A stretch of 42,452 bases of DNA from an uncultured Planctomycetota bacterium (GTDB lineage: Bacteria; Planctomycetota; Planctomycetia; Pirellulales; Thermoguttaceae): assembly GCA_902796885.1 (NCBI GenBank), contig CADBQY010000092.1, forward strand, positions 1 to 42,452, written 5' to 3'. Position numbers and translations under genes: made by a program. The number at the start of each line of letters is the position of its first letter. Position 1 is the stretch's first letter. Positions 17,596 to 26,972 of the stretch are shown here, piece after piece. Below the pieces are notes generated by a model that made no database searches, was not told where the DNA came from, and saw only the letters and a program-made list of their open reading frames with translations.

Positions 17596-17708
17596 TTTTT
17601 GGGTTCCTTTATGATCTTTCGTTCGGTCAACCGGTTCGGGGACGCGGGCGGGCACCGTCGTCCTTTCCATTCTATCGGTTTCCCGGCCGAATGAAAAGAG
17701 TCTCTTTT

Positions 17709-18461
17709 TTACTCCGCGGAAGCGCGGTCCGAAATGATGGTGCCGATATGTTCCCCCTGGGCGGCGCGCAGCAGGTTCCCCTCGGTCCGGAAGTTAAAGA
17801 CCATCACCGGCATCGAATGTTCGGCGCACTTGGCGATCGCCTCCTGATCCATCACTTTCAGGTGCTGATGGCTCACCTCGTCGTACGAGAGGTGGTCGTA
17901 GAAGACCGCCTCGGGATTCTTGACCGGGTCGTCGCTGTAGACGCCGTCGACTTTCGTTGCCTTTAAAAGGATATCGGCGCGGAGTTCGAGCGCGCGCTGC
18001 GCCGCGGCGGTGTCGGTCGTCACGAACGGCAGGCCCGTCCCGCCGGCGATGATCACCACGCGCCCCTTTTCGAGGTGGTGGTCGGCGCGGCGCCGGATAT
18101 ACGGTTCGGCGACCGTGTCGGCCTTGACCGTCGTCATCAGGCGGGTCGGCTGGCCGAGCGCCTCGATCGCGTCCTGCAGGGCCAGACCGTTGATCAGCGT
18201 GGCGAGCATTCCCATGTAGTGGGCGGTCGCCTCTTGGATCGAGGAATTGGCGGCTTTGAAGGCCGCGCCGCGGAGGATGTTCCCGCCCCCCATCACGATC
18301 GCCATTTCGACGCCGCTGGCGGCGACTTCGGCGATCTGCGACGCCAGGCGGTTGACCGAATCCATCACGATCCCCCGTTCGTGGGCGGGGCAGAACCCCT
18401 CTCCGGAAATTTTCAGAACGATACGACGCCGAGACGTTCCGGCGGCAGAGTTTTCTTCCAT
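17709..18461 (-). CDS. pyrH: UMP kinase
   Basis: A 250-residue bacterial-type uridylate kinase that phosphorylates UMP to UDP with ATP. The N-terminal VLKISGEGF (15-23) and GGGNILRG (58-65) are nucleotide-binding motifs, and [13 protein letters not shown] is the family signature for UMP binding and hexamer contacts. Length is normal. The ATG at 18461 is chosen because the aligned family start is here; the frame stays open upstream through the promoter. A promoter and a leader of about 60 bases precede it. A strong terminator separates it from tsf, so pyrH-frr forms its own unit although the order rpsB-tsf-pyrH-frr is conserved. Confidence 0.97.
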   Translation of the reverse strand: MEENSAAGTSRRRIVLKISGEGFCPAHERGIVMDSVNRLASQIAEVAASGVEMAIVMGGGNILRGAAFKAANSSIQEATAHYMGMLATLINGLALQDAIEALGQPTRLMTTVKADTVAEPYIRRRADHHLEKGRVVIIAGGTGLPFVTTDTAAAQRALELRADILLKATKVDGVYSDDPVKNPEAVFYDHLSYDEVSHQHLKVMDQEAIAKCAEHSMPVMVFNFRTEGNLLRAAQGEHIGTIISDRASAE

Positions 18462-18528
18462 AGAAACACCGAACTCTTCTGTGTGGTTAAAACCAAAAAT
18501 CGCCCGCCCCGCGGAGGGCTTCTGACCT

Positions 18529-18556
18529 ATCGTATCAAAAAAGCGCGCCGCGTCAA
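18529..18556 (-). promoter_or_regulatory. Predicted promoter of pyrH-frr
   Basis: On the minus strand TTGACG (18556-18551) and TACGAT (18534-18529) are separated by 16 bases. The -35 box lies in a short GC inverted repeat followed by T6, which might also act as a weak second terminator for tsf. Confidence 0.5.
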
Positions 18557-18594
18557 GGCGCGGAAAAACGTCCGAAAAGAACCGAAAACAAGTC

Positions 18595-18633
18595 AAAAAC
18601 GCGCGGCGGGCGTTTCGGCCCGCCGCGCGTTTT
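18595..18633 (-). terminator. Strong Rho-independent terminator after tsf
   Basis: A perfect 16-bp stem (18596-18611 with 18618-18633, six-base loop) ends in a T tract on the minus strand (18599-18595). It lies 27 bases beyond the tsf stop and ends the tRNA-Ala/rpsB/tsf transcript. Confidence 0.9.
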
Positions 18634-18660
18634 GTTAAACTCGTCGCATTTCGGAAAAGA

Positions 18661-19488
18661 TCACTTGCCGAGATGCCAGAGGTGCATCTTCTTGAGGGTC
18701 AGACCGCCGTCTTTCGCCGCCTGGCCGACCTTCTTGGACGAATCCATCACGAAAGGCTGATCCTCGAGGCAGATCTCGGCCAGCGTGGCGTTGACGCGCC
18801 CTTCGACGATCTTCGCGATGATGTTGTCGGGTTTGCCGGCGTTGGAGGCTTTCGTCTGTTCGGTGGCGATTTCGCGCTCTTTGGCGATCAGTTCGGGCGA
18901 GAGATCCGCCTTGCTGAGCGCCTTGGGATTCATCGAGGCGATATGCATGCAGATGTTGTCCGCCAGCTCGGCGTTGTCGCCTTCGACTTCCAGAACGACG
19001 CCGATCGCGCTGTCGTGATGGACGTAGGTGCCGACGTTCCCCTCGACGCGCAGAAGGCGCGTGAAGCGGAAGACTTCGCGGATTTTATTGACCAGATCGT
19101 CGAAGACGACCTGAATGGCGGCGTCTTTACCGGGGAAGTTCTGAGCCATCAGCTCTTCGACGGTGGCGGCGCCCGGCCCTTCGGCCAGCTGTTTGGCGAT
19201 TCCTTCGACCATTTCGATGAACTCGGCGTTCTTCGTCACCGGAGCGCTTTCGCAGAGGACTTCGACCATCGACGTGACGCCGTTGGCGCCCTTGTAGATC
19301 GCGATGCGGCCGGCTTCGGTTTCGCGGTCGGCGCGCTTTTCCATCGTTTTCTTACCGGCTTTACGGATGATTTCGATGGCTTTCTCCTGGTCTCCGTCGG
19401 CTTCGACGAGCGCCTTTTTGCATTCCATCATCGGAAGACCGGTCTTGTTGCGGAACTCTTTAACCATTGCGGCGGTAATTTCGGCCAT
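18661..19488 (-). CDS. tsf: Elongation factor Ts
   Basis: A 275-residue nucleotide-exchange factor for EF-Tu. The N-terminal UBA-like domain (about 1-50) has the signature [18 protein letters not shown], and the core has [20 protein letters not shown] and the conserved [19 protein letters not shown]. The C-terminal segment [19 protein letters not shown] is also typical. The ATG has AGGAG about ten bases upstream. It lies 61 bases after rpsB in the usual order and ahead of a strong terminator. Confidence 0.97.
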   Translation of the reverse strand: MAEITAAMVKEFRNKTGLPMMECKKALVEADGDQEKAIEIIRKAGKKTMEKRADRETEAGRIAIYKGANGVTSMVEVLCESAPVTKNAEFIEMVEGIAKQLAEGPGAATVEELMAQNFPGKDAAIQVVFDDLVNKIREVFRFTRLLRVEGNVGTYVHHDSAIGVVLEVEGDNAELADNICMHIASMNPKALSKADLSPELIAKEREIATEQTKASNAGKPDNIIAKIVEGRVNATLAEICLEDQPFVMDSSKKVGQAAKDGGLTLKKMHLWHLGK

Positions 19489-19549
19489 TGATATTATCTC
19501 CTAAATCTGTTGGTGTCTGAATGCTCTGTTTAACGACGTGTCGCGGCGT

Positions 19550-20308
19550 TCACTCGGCGGCTTCGACCGGGCCTTCGGCGCCTTCGTATTTCTTCGCTTC
19601 CTTTTCTTTGTTCCCTTCGATGACCGCGTCGGCCAGGTGGGTGAGGACCAGCTCGATCGAACGGATCGAATCGTCGTTCCCCGGGATCGGCAGATCGACT
19701 TCGTCGGGATCGGAATCGGTATCGATCAGAGCGATCGACACAACATTGTATTTACGTGCTTCGCGAACCGCGTTCTTTTCTTTGCGCGGGTCGATCACGA
19801 CCATCGCGTTCGGATAGCTGTCCATCGTGCGGATGCCGTTGAGGTTGCGGTACATCTTTTTGTACTCGCGCTGGAGCGAAGACTGCATTTTCTTGGAGTA
19901 GGTGGCGAGCTTGTCGCCGTTGACGATCGCTTCGAGCTCTTCGAGGCGGGAAAGACGGCTGCGGATCGTCGAGAAGTTGGTCAGCGTACCGCCGAGCCAC
20001 CGTTCCGAGACGTACGGCATCCCGCAGCGTTCGGCCTGCTGCTGAACCGTTTCGGACGCCTGACGTTTGGTGCCGACGAAGAGAACCAGCCCGCCGCTCG
20101 CGGCGACCTGACGAAGATACTTTTTGGCGCGGAGAAGACCGCGGACCGTCTCGCGAACGTCGATGATGTGAATCAGCTTGCAGCGGCCGTAGACGTACGG
20201 ACGCATCTTCGGATTCCAGTGGCTGGCGCGGTGACCGAAATGGAGACCGGCGTCGATCAGAGACTTGACGGAAAGGGGTTCAGCCTGGACAACTTCGGCT
20301 TCGGACAT
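19550..20308 (-). CDS. rpsB: 30S ribosomal protein S2
   Basis: A 252-residue small-subunit protein. Family motifs include [19 protein letters not shown], the GTKRQA segment, the signature [17 protein letters not shown] and [15 protein letters not shown] near the C-terminus. A short acidic tail ([11 protein letters not shown]) follows. I place the start at ATG 20308 with AAAGGAA upstream; the frame stays open 32 codons further into the structured leader but with no family similarity. It is preceded by a 159-base leader and tRNA-Ala in the same direction and followed by tsf. Confidence 0.97.
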   Translation of the reverse strand: MSEAEVVQAEPLSVKSLIDAGLHFGHRASHWNPKMRPYVYGRCKLIHIIDVRETVRGLLRAKKYLRQVAASGGLVLFVGTKRQASETVQQQAERCGMPYVSERWLGGTLTNFSTIRSRLSRLEELEAIVNGDKLATYSKKMQSSLQREYKKMYRNLNGIRTMDSYPNAMVVIDPRKEKNAVREARKYNVVSIALIDTDSDPDEVDLPIPGNDDSIRSIELVLTHLADAVIEGNKEKEAKKYEGAEGPVEAAE

Positions 20309-20467
20309 AGAAAAACGTTCCTTTCGGCGGCCGCCCCCATCTTCGTGGGGAGCACGAAAACACCGGTCGCCCAAGGGAGGGCGCGGGTTCGAGGCAGACC
20401 GCAAATGCTGGTTCGGTTCCGGATAAAAACCGCACCCGTTCGGAACCGGCGAACGGACGGCGCGAAA
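20309..20467 (-). promoter_or_regulatory. Structured leader between tRNA-Ala and rpsB
   Basis: This stretch can form at least three hairpins: an 8-bp stem 20414-20421 with 20441-20448, a 5-bp stem 20368-20372 with 20379-20383, and a 5-bp stem 20335-20339 with 20346-20350 just ahead of the ribosome site. rpsB leaders in several bacteria bind S2 to repress translation, so autoregulation here is plausible but unproven. Confidence 0.4.
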
Positions 20468-20540
20468 TGGAGCTAGACGGACTTGAACCGACGACCCCCG
20501 CGTTGCAAACGCGATGCTCTCCCAGCTGAGCTATAGCCCC
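20468..20540 (-). tRNA. tRNA-Ala (anticodon UGC)
   Basis: A 73-base cloverleaf on the minus strand. The acceptor arm GGGGCTA pairs with TAGCTCC (one G-T pair). The D arm contains AGCTCAGCTGGGAGAGC, the anticodon loop is TTTGCAA, and the T arm has GGTTCAAGTCC. The discriminator base is A and the CCA end is not encoded, so it must be added after transcription. A consensus-like promoter lies 41-68 bases upstream, and rpsB is downstream on the same strand. Confidence 0.97.
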
Positions 20541-20580
20541 CTAAACTGGGCTGCCGCCGAAGGAAGCGACAATCTCTCAC

Positions 20581-20608
20581 ATTTTAGAGGAGGCGCGAAA
20601 TCTGTCAA
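20581..20608 (-). promoter_or_regulatory. Predicted promoter of tRNA-Ala/rpsB/tsf
   Basis: On the minus strand a perfect TTGACA (20608-20603) and TAAAAT (20586-20581) are 16 bases apart. The predicted start is near 20574, about 34 bases before the tRNA. Confidence 0.75.
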
Positions 20609-20654
20609 GGGTCCGCTCCCCTGTTTTTAAGGGGGAAAGCCCCGCGTAAACGAG

Positions 20655-20710
20655 CCGGTCCCTTCCGCGCCGGGGCGCGGAAGGGACCGGAGACGAACGG
20701 GATCCGTTCG
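20655..20710 (-). terminator. Two hairpins after the TPR/DUF11 gene
   Basis: A perfect 15-bp stem (20655-20669 with 20676-20690) and a 7-bp stem (20694-20700 with 20704-20710) follow the stop of the gene at 20726-23512. No T tract follows on the minus strand, so they may be mRNA 3' stabilisers or a Rho-type end, not a classical intrinsic terminator. Confidence 0.5.
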
Positions 20711-20725
20711 GGATCAAAACCGGGA

Positions 20726-23512
20726 TCAGAGGGTCGGGATCAAATCGTCGCCGAGCGGGTCGGCCGGGATCGTCGGTTCCGGTTCCGACGGCGGCAGGTT
20801 CTCGTCGGCCGCGCGCGAGGCGAGCCGGACCGGAGTCTGGGAGACCTCCCGTTTTTCGGCGGAGGCGAACTGTCCGTCCCGCGCGGGGGCGCCGGACCGC
20901 TGCGCCAGCGACGGCTTTTTGTCGTAGAAGAAATTCATCTCTTCGCTGACCAGCTGGACGTTGTCGCTCTTCGACTCGAGAACCGCCTGCACCTTGTGGT
21001 TCCCCCGCTCCTGGGCGATCGCGTGAACTTTATAGGTCACGCTCTGTCCCGGTCCCAGGAAGTTGATCTTATTGAAGAGGACTTTTTTCTCTTCGGCGAT
21101 CACTTTCCCGCCCCCTTCGACCGCGACGGGGGTCATTTCGTTCGGCAGGAAGAAGCCGGCGTCGACCTTTTCGGCGGCCTTGGTCCCTTTGTTGTTGATC
21201 ACGACCTCGTAGACCACCTCTTTACCGGTCGCGATCGCGCCGGTCGGCTTGTTGATTTTCATTTCGAGCGCGGCGATCGCCTCGACCTGAATTTCGGCGT
21301 TCCCGAAACTCGAAACGCCGGTCCGGTCGGCGGCGGTCACGTCGATTCGGCTTCCGCCCGGCCGGAGCATTTTGGCGTTCACCTGATAGACGACCTCCTC
21401 TTCGGGCTTGATCAGACCGATCGACCAGACCAGCTGGTTGGTCATCTTATTCTGGGTCGGATTGCCGGTGGTCGAAACGACTTCGATCGAAGTCGGCACG
21501 GCGGCCACCACCTCGACGTCGCGCAGCGGCGCGCGGCCGGTATTGCAGACGTGAACCACGTAGTCGGCGTTTTCGTTGACGAACTGCACTTCGGGAACCT
21601 CGACGAACAGGTCGAGCTGTCCGCGGAGGATATCGACCTCTTTTTCGGCGGACGCGGTGAACCCGTAATCGGCTTCGGCCTGCGCGACGATATCGAGAAC
21701 GCCGTCGAGAACGGTCTTCATATTGACTTCGAGCTGTTTCTCTTCGCCCGGCTCGAGCGACTGCAGAATCCGGGTGGCGTTATCGTTGTCGCCGGTCGAG
21801 ACGGTCAGGCGGATATTCCGCGCCGTGCCGTCGCCGCCGTTGGCGATCTTAACGCGGTATCGTTCTTCGCCGCCCCACTGGATCGTATCGCTCCCGTCGA
21901 TGGTCAGGTTCAGGATCGGCTGGGTCACTTCGATTCCCGACGAGAGGACCGTCTTGTCGTAATCGTAGAGCGTCACGAAATTGAAATTGTTCCGAACGCG
22001 GGGCGTGAACTTGAAGGTGAGCATCTCTTTCCGCTGCGGATCGAAATTCCCCAGGTTCCAGAAGCAGACCAGGCGTCCCTCCTCGTCGGCGCTGATATGC
22101 GACGAGCCGGACGACGTGTTGACGTTGGTGATATCGACGTCGTCGGGAATCATGGTCCGAACGACCAGATTTTCGGCCGACGCCGTTCCCAGGTTTTCGA
22201 CGGCGATCTTATATTCCGATTCCTGACCGACCATCGTCTGTTTCGGTCCCAGCGTCTCGATATTGATCGTCGGGGAACTCATCCGGGTCGTCTGATCCCG
22301 GCTCAGGCCGGCGATCTGCATCTCTTCGGTGTTTTCGGCGGCGGGCGCGCTCTCTTCGGTCAGAGCGGTCAGGCTGACCGACTCTCCCTGCTCGACGGCG
22401 GACGCGCTCCCGAGAAAGACGGTGCTCGAATCGTCGAAGAGGCTCTGTTCGACGCTCTCCTCGGCGTTCTCTTCGGCGTTCTCTTCGGCGGGCGTCTCTT
22501 CCGGCGCCTGCGCCGTTTCGGCCGAGGCGAGCAGGCCGGCCGCCTCTTCGGCGGGCGCGCGCGAATCGGCGGCGGCGCGGATCGTTTCGAGAATCCCCTT
22601 CATCTCTTCGGCCCGTTCGGTCGCGCCGGCCGCCTCGCATTTTTCGGCGATCATCTCGCACGCCTTTTCGCGGCCGATCTCTTCTTCCAGACGGGCGAGG
22701 ATCTCTCCGTCGGCCGGATCGGTGTTCAGGAGGCAGAGCCCCTTATAGTACCGGGCCTGGGAAACTTCCGGCTTTTTCTCTTCCAGATAGGCGAAGAGTT
22801 TTTCGGCCCGTTCGTATTTTTCGGTCTCGTAGAGGAGCCGGGCGTAATCGAAGGTGATCATCGCGCTTTTATCCGGATCGCTTTTGATCGCCAGCACGAG
22901 ATATTTCTGCGCTTCGGAATAATCTTTCCGTTCGCGGCAGATCACGCCCATATTGTGATACGCCGAAACGAGGGAACCGTCGATCCCGTCGGCGGCTTGG
23001 CTCCGCCCGATCAGTTCGCGGTAATAGGTCTCGGCTTCGTCGTACCGGCTCGCTTCGAACTCGGCGTCCCCTTTCTGCCGCAGCTCGTCGGCCGAAAGGT
23101 TCCGAATCTCCTCGCCGCCCGCCGTCGCGTCGGACGGCGTTTCGGACTCGAGCCGTTCGGCGAGGGGACGTCGTTTAATGATAATCGGTTCCGTCTCGGC
23201 GCCCGACTTCTTCTCCCCCTCTTTACCGTCCTTTTTGAACATGAACTGGAGACTGTCCAGCAGCGACCCGTTCTGCGAACGGATCGTCTGCGCGTTCTCC
23301 TGCGAGACGGCGAATCCGACGTCCGCCTGTTTCGGCGAATTCTGAGCCGACGCCGAAAGGGGAACGACCCGTCCCGGCTCTTTGGCTTCAAGCGTCGCAA
23401 AAGGACCGCTCAGAAAACAGACGGCGGCCAATCCCGCGCCGACTCCGAAGAGGCGGCGGCCAAGCGAGCGGAACATCGTCTGACGGTTCGCGGAAAAACT
23501 CGATTTCATCAT
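20726..23512 (-). CDS. Large secreted TPR and DUF11/CARDB-repeat surface protein
   Basis: A 928-residue exported protein. A basic N-terminus leads to a hydrophobic helix (about 21-40) ending FATLEAKE, a signal sequence or anchor. Residues ~140-260 contain TPR-like helices (GDAEFEASRYDEAETYYREL; YHNMGVICRERKDYSEAQKY). A Glu/Ala-rich linker (~310-415) includes a 15-bp tandem repeat coding EENAEENAEE. From about residue 418 there are several DUF11/CARDB-like beta-sandwich repeats (for example ENLGTASAENLVVRTMIPDD and CNTGRAPLRDVEVVAAVPTS). The tail is Pro-rich. Such proteins are found at the surface of planctomycetes and probably make protein contacts. I chose the ATG at 23512, which has GGAAGG seven bases upstream. 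The 220-base region upstream is AT-rich with no clear promoter. Confidence 0.85.
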   Translation of the reverse strand: MMKSSFSANRQTMFRSLGRRLFGVGAGLAAVCFLSGPFATLEAKEPGRVVPLSASAQNSPKQADVGFAVSQENAQTIRSQNGSLLDSLQFMFKKDGKEGEKKSGAETEPIIIKRRPLAERLESETPSDATAGGEEIRNLSADELRQKGDAEFEASRYDEAETYYRELIGRSQAADGIDGSLVSAYHNMGVICRERKDYSEAQKYLVLAIKSDPDKSAMITFDYARLLYETEKYERAEKLFAYLEEKKPEVSQARYYKGLCLLNTDPADGEILARLEEEIGREKACEMIAEKCEAAGATERAEEMKGILETIRAAADSRAPAEEAAGLLASAETAQAPEETPAEENAEENAEESVEQSLFDDSSTVFLGSASAVEQGESVSLTALTEESAPAAENTEEMQIAGLSRDQTTRMSSPTINIETLGPKQTMVGQESEYKIAVENLGTASAENLVVRTMIPDDVDITNVNTSSGSSHISADEEGRLVCFWNLGNFDPQRKEMLTFKFTPRVRNNFNFVTLYDYDKTVLSSGIEVTQPILNLTIDGSDTIQWGGEERYRVKIANGGDGTARNIRLTVSTGDNDNATRILQSLEPGEEKQLEVNMKTVLDGVLDIVAQAEADYGFTASAEKEVDILRGQLDLFVEVPEVQFVNENADYVVHVCNTGRAPLRDVEVVAAVPTSIEVVSTTGNPTQNKMTNQLVWSIGLIKPEEEVVYQVNAKMLRPGGSRIDVTAADRTGVSSFGNAEIQVEAIAALEMKINKPTGAIATGKEVVYEVVINNKGTKAAEKVDAGFFLPNEMTPVAVEGGGKVIAEEKKVLFNKINFLGPGQSVTYKVHAIAQERGNHKVQAVLESKSDNVQLVSEEMNFFYDKKPSLAQRSGAPARDGQFASAEKREVSQTPVRLASRAADENLPPSEPEPTIPADPLGDDLIPTL

Positions 23513-23732
23513 TATCAACCTTCCCTCAGTTAATGATGTTGCCGTAAAACGGTCTGGACTATCGTTTTCGATCCCTCGCGCGGCGGATTCCGCCGCCGCG
23601 TCCCGAGAGCGGGCCCCCGTTAAGGGAGAGAGCCCTTATCCGTTTTATCGGCCGTAACGGTTCTTCCGGTTAAATAAAATCAGCGAATTTGATAAAATAA
23701 CAAGAGTTTTCCGGTTATGCGGGTTATTCCGG

Positions 23733-25013
23733 TCATTTTTCCTTATCGATAAATTCAAGCGCCAGGGGCCACGGCGTCCAGACGGGGGGGAGAATCGACG
23801 GTTTCAATTTCCCCTCGTCCTCGATCGTGAACAGGCGGATCGACCCGGACCGCTTGTTGCAGACGATCATATGGCGGCCGGTCTTATCGATGGCGAAATA
23901 GCGGGGGGCGCGTCCGAACGTGGACATGAACTGGATCGCGCGGAGCTCTTTCGGCTCGGCCGAATCGAGGATCTGAAAAACCGCGATCGAGTCGTGCCCG
24001 CGGTTCGAGACGTAGAGGGTCGCCGGATTCCCGTTTTCGCCGTCCCGCACCGCGGCCTCGGCGGTCGAGTTCATTAGGACCAGGTCGTCCGAAGCGTCGA
24101 CTTCGGCCTGATTCCAACTGACTTTCCCGTCGAATTCGGCGGGGAGGGTCGACCAGGTACCGATCGTCTCGCCGACGGTTTTCGTTCCCGCGCCGTCCCC
24201 GAACCGGACGCGGAACCAGGTGACGCTCGACCCGAGCTCGTTGTTCACGAAGAAATCGCAGGCGCCGTCGGGCAGACGCCGCCACGCCAGATGGCGGCAT
24301 CCCGCTCCGGCGGGGACTTTCATTTCGGGATAATCGGGATCCTGGGTCATGGCGAGGGTATCGCGGTCGAACGAGACGACCGACACGCGGTCGCTCCCCA
24401 GATCGACCAGCAGGGCGTAAATCGGGCCGGTCCCGTTGTCAATGAAGTACGCCGAATGGCCGTAGGGATGTTCCTGACGGATCCGATCGGGTCCCTCGCC
24501 GAACTTGTCGAACCGCGCGAACTGTTCGCCGATCGAGCCGTCGGCGTTCAGGCGGAAGAAATCGAAGAGTCCGGCGGGATAATCGGCCGCCGCCAGAATC
24601 CGCCCGTCGGGCGAGACGGCGACGTGGCAATAGCCGCGCGCCCCCTCGTTCCCCCGCGCCTTGTTGATTAGCGTCAGATCTCCCGTCTTGGCGTCGACGG
24701 CGAACGCGTCGACTTCGGGGCCGGTCGTGCACGTATAGAGGACCTTTTTATCGGGCGAGACGGCGAAGAAGTTCGGCGAGGAGATCTCGGCCGCCAGACG
24801 CGGATTCGGCTCGACGATACCCCACGCCGAGCGGTAGCCGGTCACGTAAATCCCTTCCGAGACGCCGACGCGGTGCTCGTTCATTTCGGCGGTCGGCTTG
24901 CTGCGGTAGTTCCCGATATACATCCACTGGTCGTAGTCGATCCCCTCGAACGGGGCGGCGGCCAGCGCCGAGACGGCGGCAAGGAGAAGAAGAATCATCG
25001 AACGGGTGCGCAT
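23733..25013 (-). CDS. Secreted lactonase-like seven-bladed propeller protein
   Basis: A 426-residue protein with a signal peptide (residues 1-20, ending SALAAA). The mature part has the repeating beta-propeller pattern of the 6-phosphogluconolactonase (YbhE/Pgl) family: FAVSPDKKVLYTC, VAVSPDGRILAAADY, HLAWRRLPDGACDFFVNNELGS, TLYVSNRGHDSIAVFQI and RYFAIDKTGRHMIVCNKRSGSIRLF. Members in the cytosol hydrolyse phosphogluconolactone; exported members are mostly uncharacterised, so substrate and activity are open. I prefer the ATG at 25013, with GAGG upstream, over a GTG five codons earlier. It sits between the kinase gene and the large TPR/DUF11 protein on the same strand. Confidence 0.85.
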   Translation of the reverse strand: MRTRSMILLLLAAVSALAAAPFEGIDYDQWMYIGNYRSKPTAEMNEHRVGVSEGIYVTGYRSAWGIVEPNPRLAAEISSPNFFAVSPDKKVLYTCTTGPEVDAFAVDAKTGDLTLINKARGNEGARGYCHVAVSPDGRILAAADYPAGLFDFFRLNADGSIGEQFARFDKFGEGPDRIRQEHPYGHSAYFIDNGTGPIYALLVDLGSDRVSVVSFDRDTLAMTQDPDYPEMKVPAGAGCRHLAWRRLPDGACDFFVNNELGSSVTWFRVRFGDGAGTKTVGETIGTWSTLPAEFDGKVSWNQAEVDASDDLVLMNSTAEAAVRDGENGNPATLYVSNRGHDSIAVFQILDSAEPKELRAIQFMSTFGRAPRYFAIDKTGRHMIVCNKRSGSIRLFTIEDEGKLKPSILPPVWTPWPLALEFIDKEK

Positions 25014-25154
25014 AGGGGGAGACCTCACTGTTTCAAGGGGTGGAAAATGACGAAACCAACTTGACTTTCATTCTATCCGAAGCGGAACGCCGCGGCAAGA
25101 TTCCGCGCGGCCGGCGGGAACGCCCGCGGCAAAACGGCAAGCGGAACGAAAGCG

Positions 25155-26759
25155 TTACGGCAGATTCCGAACCAGGGCGCTCGCTTTCGAGACGAGCGAT
25201 TCGGTCTGCGGGTCGAGGGGTCCGGCCCGTTTCCGGAGTTCCGACAGGAGCGAGGCGGCGCGGGCGGCGTTCCCTTCGGCGGCGCAGACCCACGCCTGCC
25301 CGGCCAGACCGAACGGAATCCCCGCGAGACCTTCGGCGTGTCCCGCGGCGAACTCGCCGAAGAGGGGGGCGGCCTCTTTCGTCCTTCCCTCGTCCATCAG
25401 GGCGGGAGCGAGGCGTCTTTTCGCCTTGACCGTCCAGTACGGGTCGTCGGGATAGAAGCGCAGAAAGCTCTCCCACGCCGCGGCGGTATCGGTCTGGAGG
25501 GCGAAGACCCACTGTTCTTCGACCGAATCGAACCGTTCGATGCCGGGCGCGGCGGTTTCGGGGTTCGGGCCGCGGCAGAAAGCCCATATTCCTCCGGCCA
25601 GGAGGGCGGCGGCGAGAACCGAGATCAGCGCCGCGCCGCGGCGAATCCAGCGTCCCGTCCCGCGCGAGGAGTCTTCGAGACTTTTCATTTCGAGGAGAGA
25701 GTTCCGGAACTGGCAGGTCGCGTCGATCGCGCCGAGATGCTGAGCGAACTCGAACCGTTCGGCCGGCTCGGCAAAGAGGTTTTCGTTCGGTTCGGAATCG
25801 GTTCTTTTCCCGAAGAGGGTCTTTTCGAGCCGCGCGACTTCGGCGGCGAGTTCCGACGCCGAAGCGAACCGTTCTTCCGGTTTTTTGGCCATCAGGCGGA
25901 TCAGGAGTTCGGCAACCGCGCCGGGGATCTCCGGCCGAAATCGGCGGGGATCGGGCACGTCGGCGCTGGCGTGGCGCAGGAGGACCGACATCGGCGTTCC
26001 CCCTTCGTAGGGGGCGTGTCCGGCGAGCATACGGAACGCGGCGGCGCCCAGCGAATAGAGATCGCTCCGCGCGTCGATCGTTTTCCCTTCGGCCTGTTCG
26101 GGGCTCATATAGAGGGGGGTTCCCAGAACGACCCCCGCGCGGGTCAGCGTCAGGTCGTTTGAACGATTCTCTTCGTCGTAGAAGGCGAGTCCGAAATCGG
26201 CGACTTTAATCCGTCCCGTTTCGCTCAGGAGGATATTTTCCGGTTTGATATCCCGGTGGACGACTCCCGCCCGGTGCGCCGCGTCGAGCGCACGCGCCAC
26301 CTCGCCCAGAACCGTCAGAGTCTGCCGCACCGAGAGGACGCCGCGCCGCCGCAGGTATTCGGCCAGATTCATTCCGGGAACGTATTCTTCGGCGATATAG
26401 GGGATCGGCGGAGAGGTCCGGAACGGCTTTCCCGGCAGGAGCTGCGAAAGGAGCGGACACCGGCCGCCGAACTGCCCGACCTCGTAGATCCGGACGATCG
26501 ACGGCGAATCGAGCCGGGCGGCGGACCGCGCTTCCCGGTAGAACCGCCGGAGCGCGCGGGGATCGGCGGCGAAATCGGCGTAGAGGATCTTCAGCGCGAC
26601 CGGCCGATCGAGGGGGAGATGCCGCGCCAGCCAGACGCTCGCCATCCCGCCCGACCCGATAGGCCGTTCGACGACGTACTCGCCCAGCCGCGTTCCGGGA
26701 CGGAAACGCGGATTCGGATTCGGGGGGAGGGAAATCTCGGCAACGGACACGGCGCACAC
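25155..26759 (-). CDS. Hanks-type Ser/Thr protein kinase, membrane-anchored
   Basis: A 534-residue kinase. The catalytic domain spans about 28-313: glycine loop IGSGGMASVW (34-43), VALK with Lys57, HRDIKPEN catalytic loop (168-175, Asp170), DFG at 188-190, GTPLYMSPEQ activation segment and DLYSLGA. All key residues are present, so it should be active. A transmembrane helix lies at about 374-395, followed by a ~135-residue helical, TPR-like sensor region (WESFLRFYPDDPYWTVKAKR). The kinase faces the cytosol and the C-terminal part the periplasm. Between the DE-loop residues an insertion (LSQLLPGKPFRTSPP) is unusual. The start is GTG at 26759; a GTG three codons later is an alternative. It has its own promoter, divergent from purA. 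Confidence 0.95.
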   Translation of the reverse strand: MCAVSVAEISLPPNPNPRFRPGTRLGEYVVERPIGSGGMASVWLARHLPLDRPVALKILYADFAADPRALRRFYREARSAARLDSPSIVRIYEVGQFGGRCPLLSQLLPGKPFRTSPPIPYIAEEYVPGMNLAEYLRRRGVLSVRQTLTVLGEVARALDAAHRAGVVHRDIKPENILLSETGRIKVADFGLAFYDEENRSNDLTLTRAGVVLGTPLYMSPEQAEGKTIDARSDLYSLGAAAFRMLAGHAPYEGGTPMSVLLRHASADVPDPRRFRPEIPGAVAELLIRLMAKKPEERFASASELAAEVARLEKTLFGKRTDSEPNENLFAEPAERFEFAQHLGAIDATCQFRNSLLEMKSLEDSSRGTGRWIRRGAALISVLAAALLAGGIWAFCRGPNPETAAPGIERFDSVEEQWVFALQTDTAAAWESFLRFYPDDPYWTVKAKRRLAPALMDEGRTKEAAPLFGEFAAGHAEGLAGIPFGLAGQAWVCAAEGNAARAASLLSELRKRAGPLDPQTESLVSKASALVRNLP

Positions 26760-26787
26760 TTTTCAACACGGGAAACGAACAGACGCC

Positions 26788-26816
26788 ATTATAACAGCCC
26801 GTCTTATTTCCCGCAA
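26788..26816 (-). promoter_or_regulatory. Predicted promoter of the Ser/Thr kinase gene
   Basis: On the minus strand TTGCGG (26816-26811) and a perfect TATAAT (26793-26788) are 17 bases apart. Transcription should start near 26781, about 22 bases before the GTG. Confidence 0.7.
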
Positions 26817-26824
26817 TCAAACCC

Positions 26825-26852
26825 TTTTCCAAACGCGGCAATCTGGTAAAAT
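26825..26852 (+). promoter_or_regulatory. Predicted promoter of purA
   Basis: TTTTCC (26825-26830) and TAAAAT (26847-26852) are 16 bases apart, with an extended -10 TGG directly before the hexamer. The -35 match is weak. The start should be near 26859, leaving a leader of about 113 bases. Confidence 0.5.
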
Positions 26853-26871
26853 ATTCCCTGGTATTTCTATT

Positions 26872-26944
26872 GAGAGCCGCCGCTATGGAGGGGATGTCCC
26901 GCCCCCGGCGCGGCTCTCCCGCAGGGGCGTTCCGCCCGGAACGC
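26872..26944 (+). promoter_or_regulatory. Two-hairpin leader of purA
   Basis: A 9-bp stem (26872-26880 with 26910-26918) encloses a GC-rich interior, and a second 7-bp stem (26927-26933 with 26938-26944, GCCC loop) follows. The AAGGAG ribosome site is further downstream and free. No known riboswitch consensus is recognised. Confidence 0.4.
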
Positions 26945-26972
26945 GCCCGAGAATCAGATTAAGGAGAAAAGA

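Noticed and set aside
18462-18528. Attenuator in the pyrH leader
   Set aside because: A GC stem of only about four pairs precedes a short T run. It is too weak to claim.
20996-23533. 845-codon plus-strand open frame opposite the TPR/DUF11 gene
   Set aside because: It is the mirror of a clear minus-strand gene with signal peptide, TPR and repeat domains. The antisense product shows no domain.
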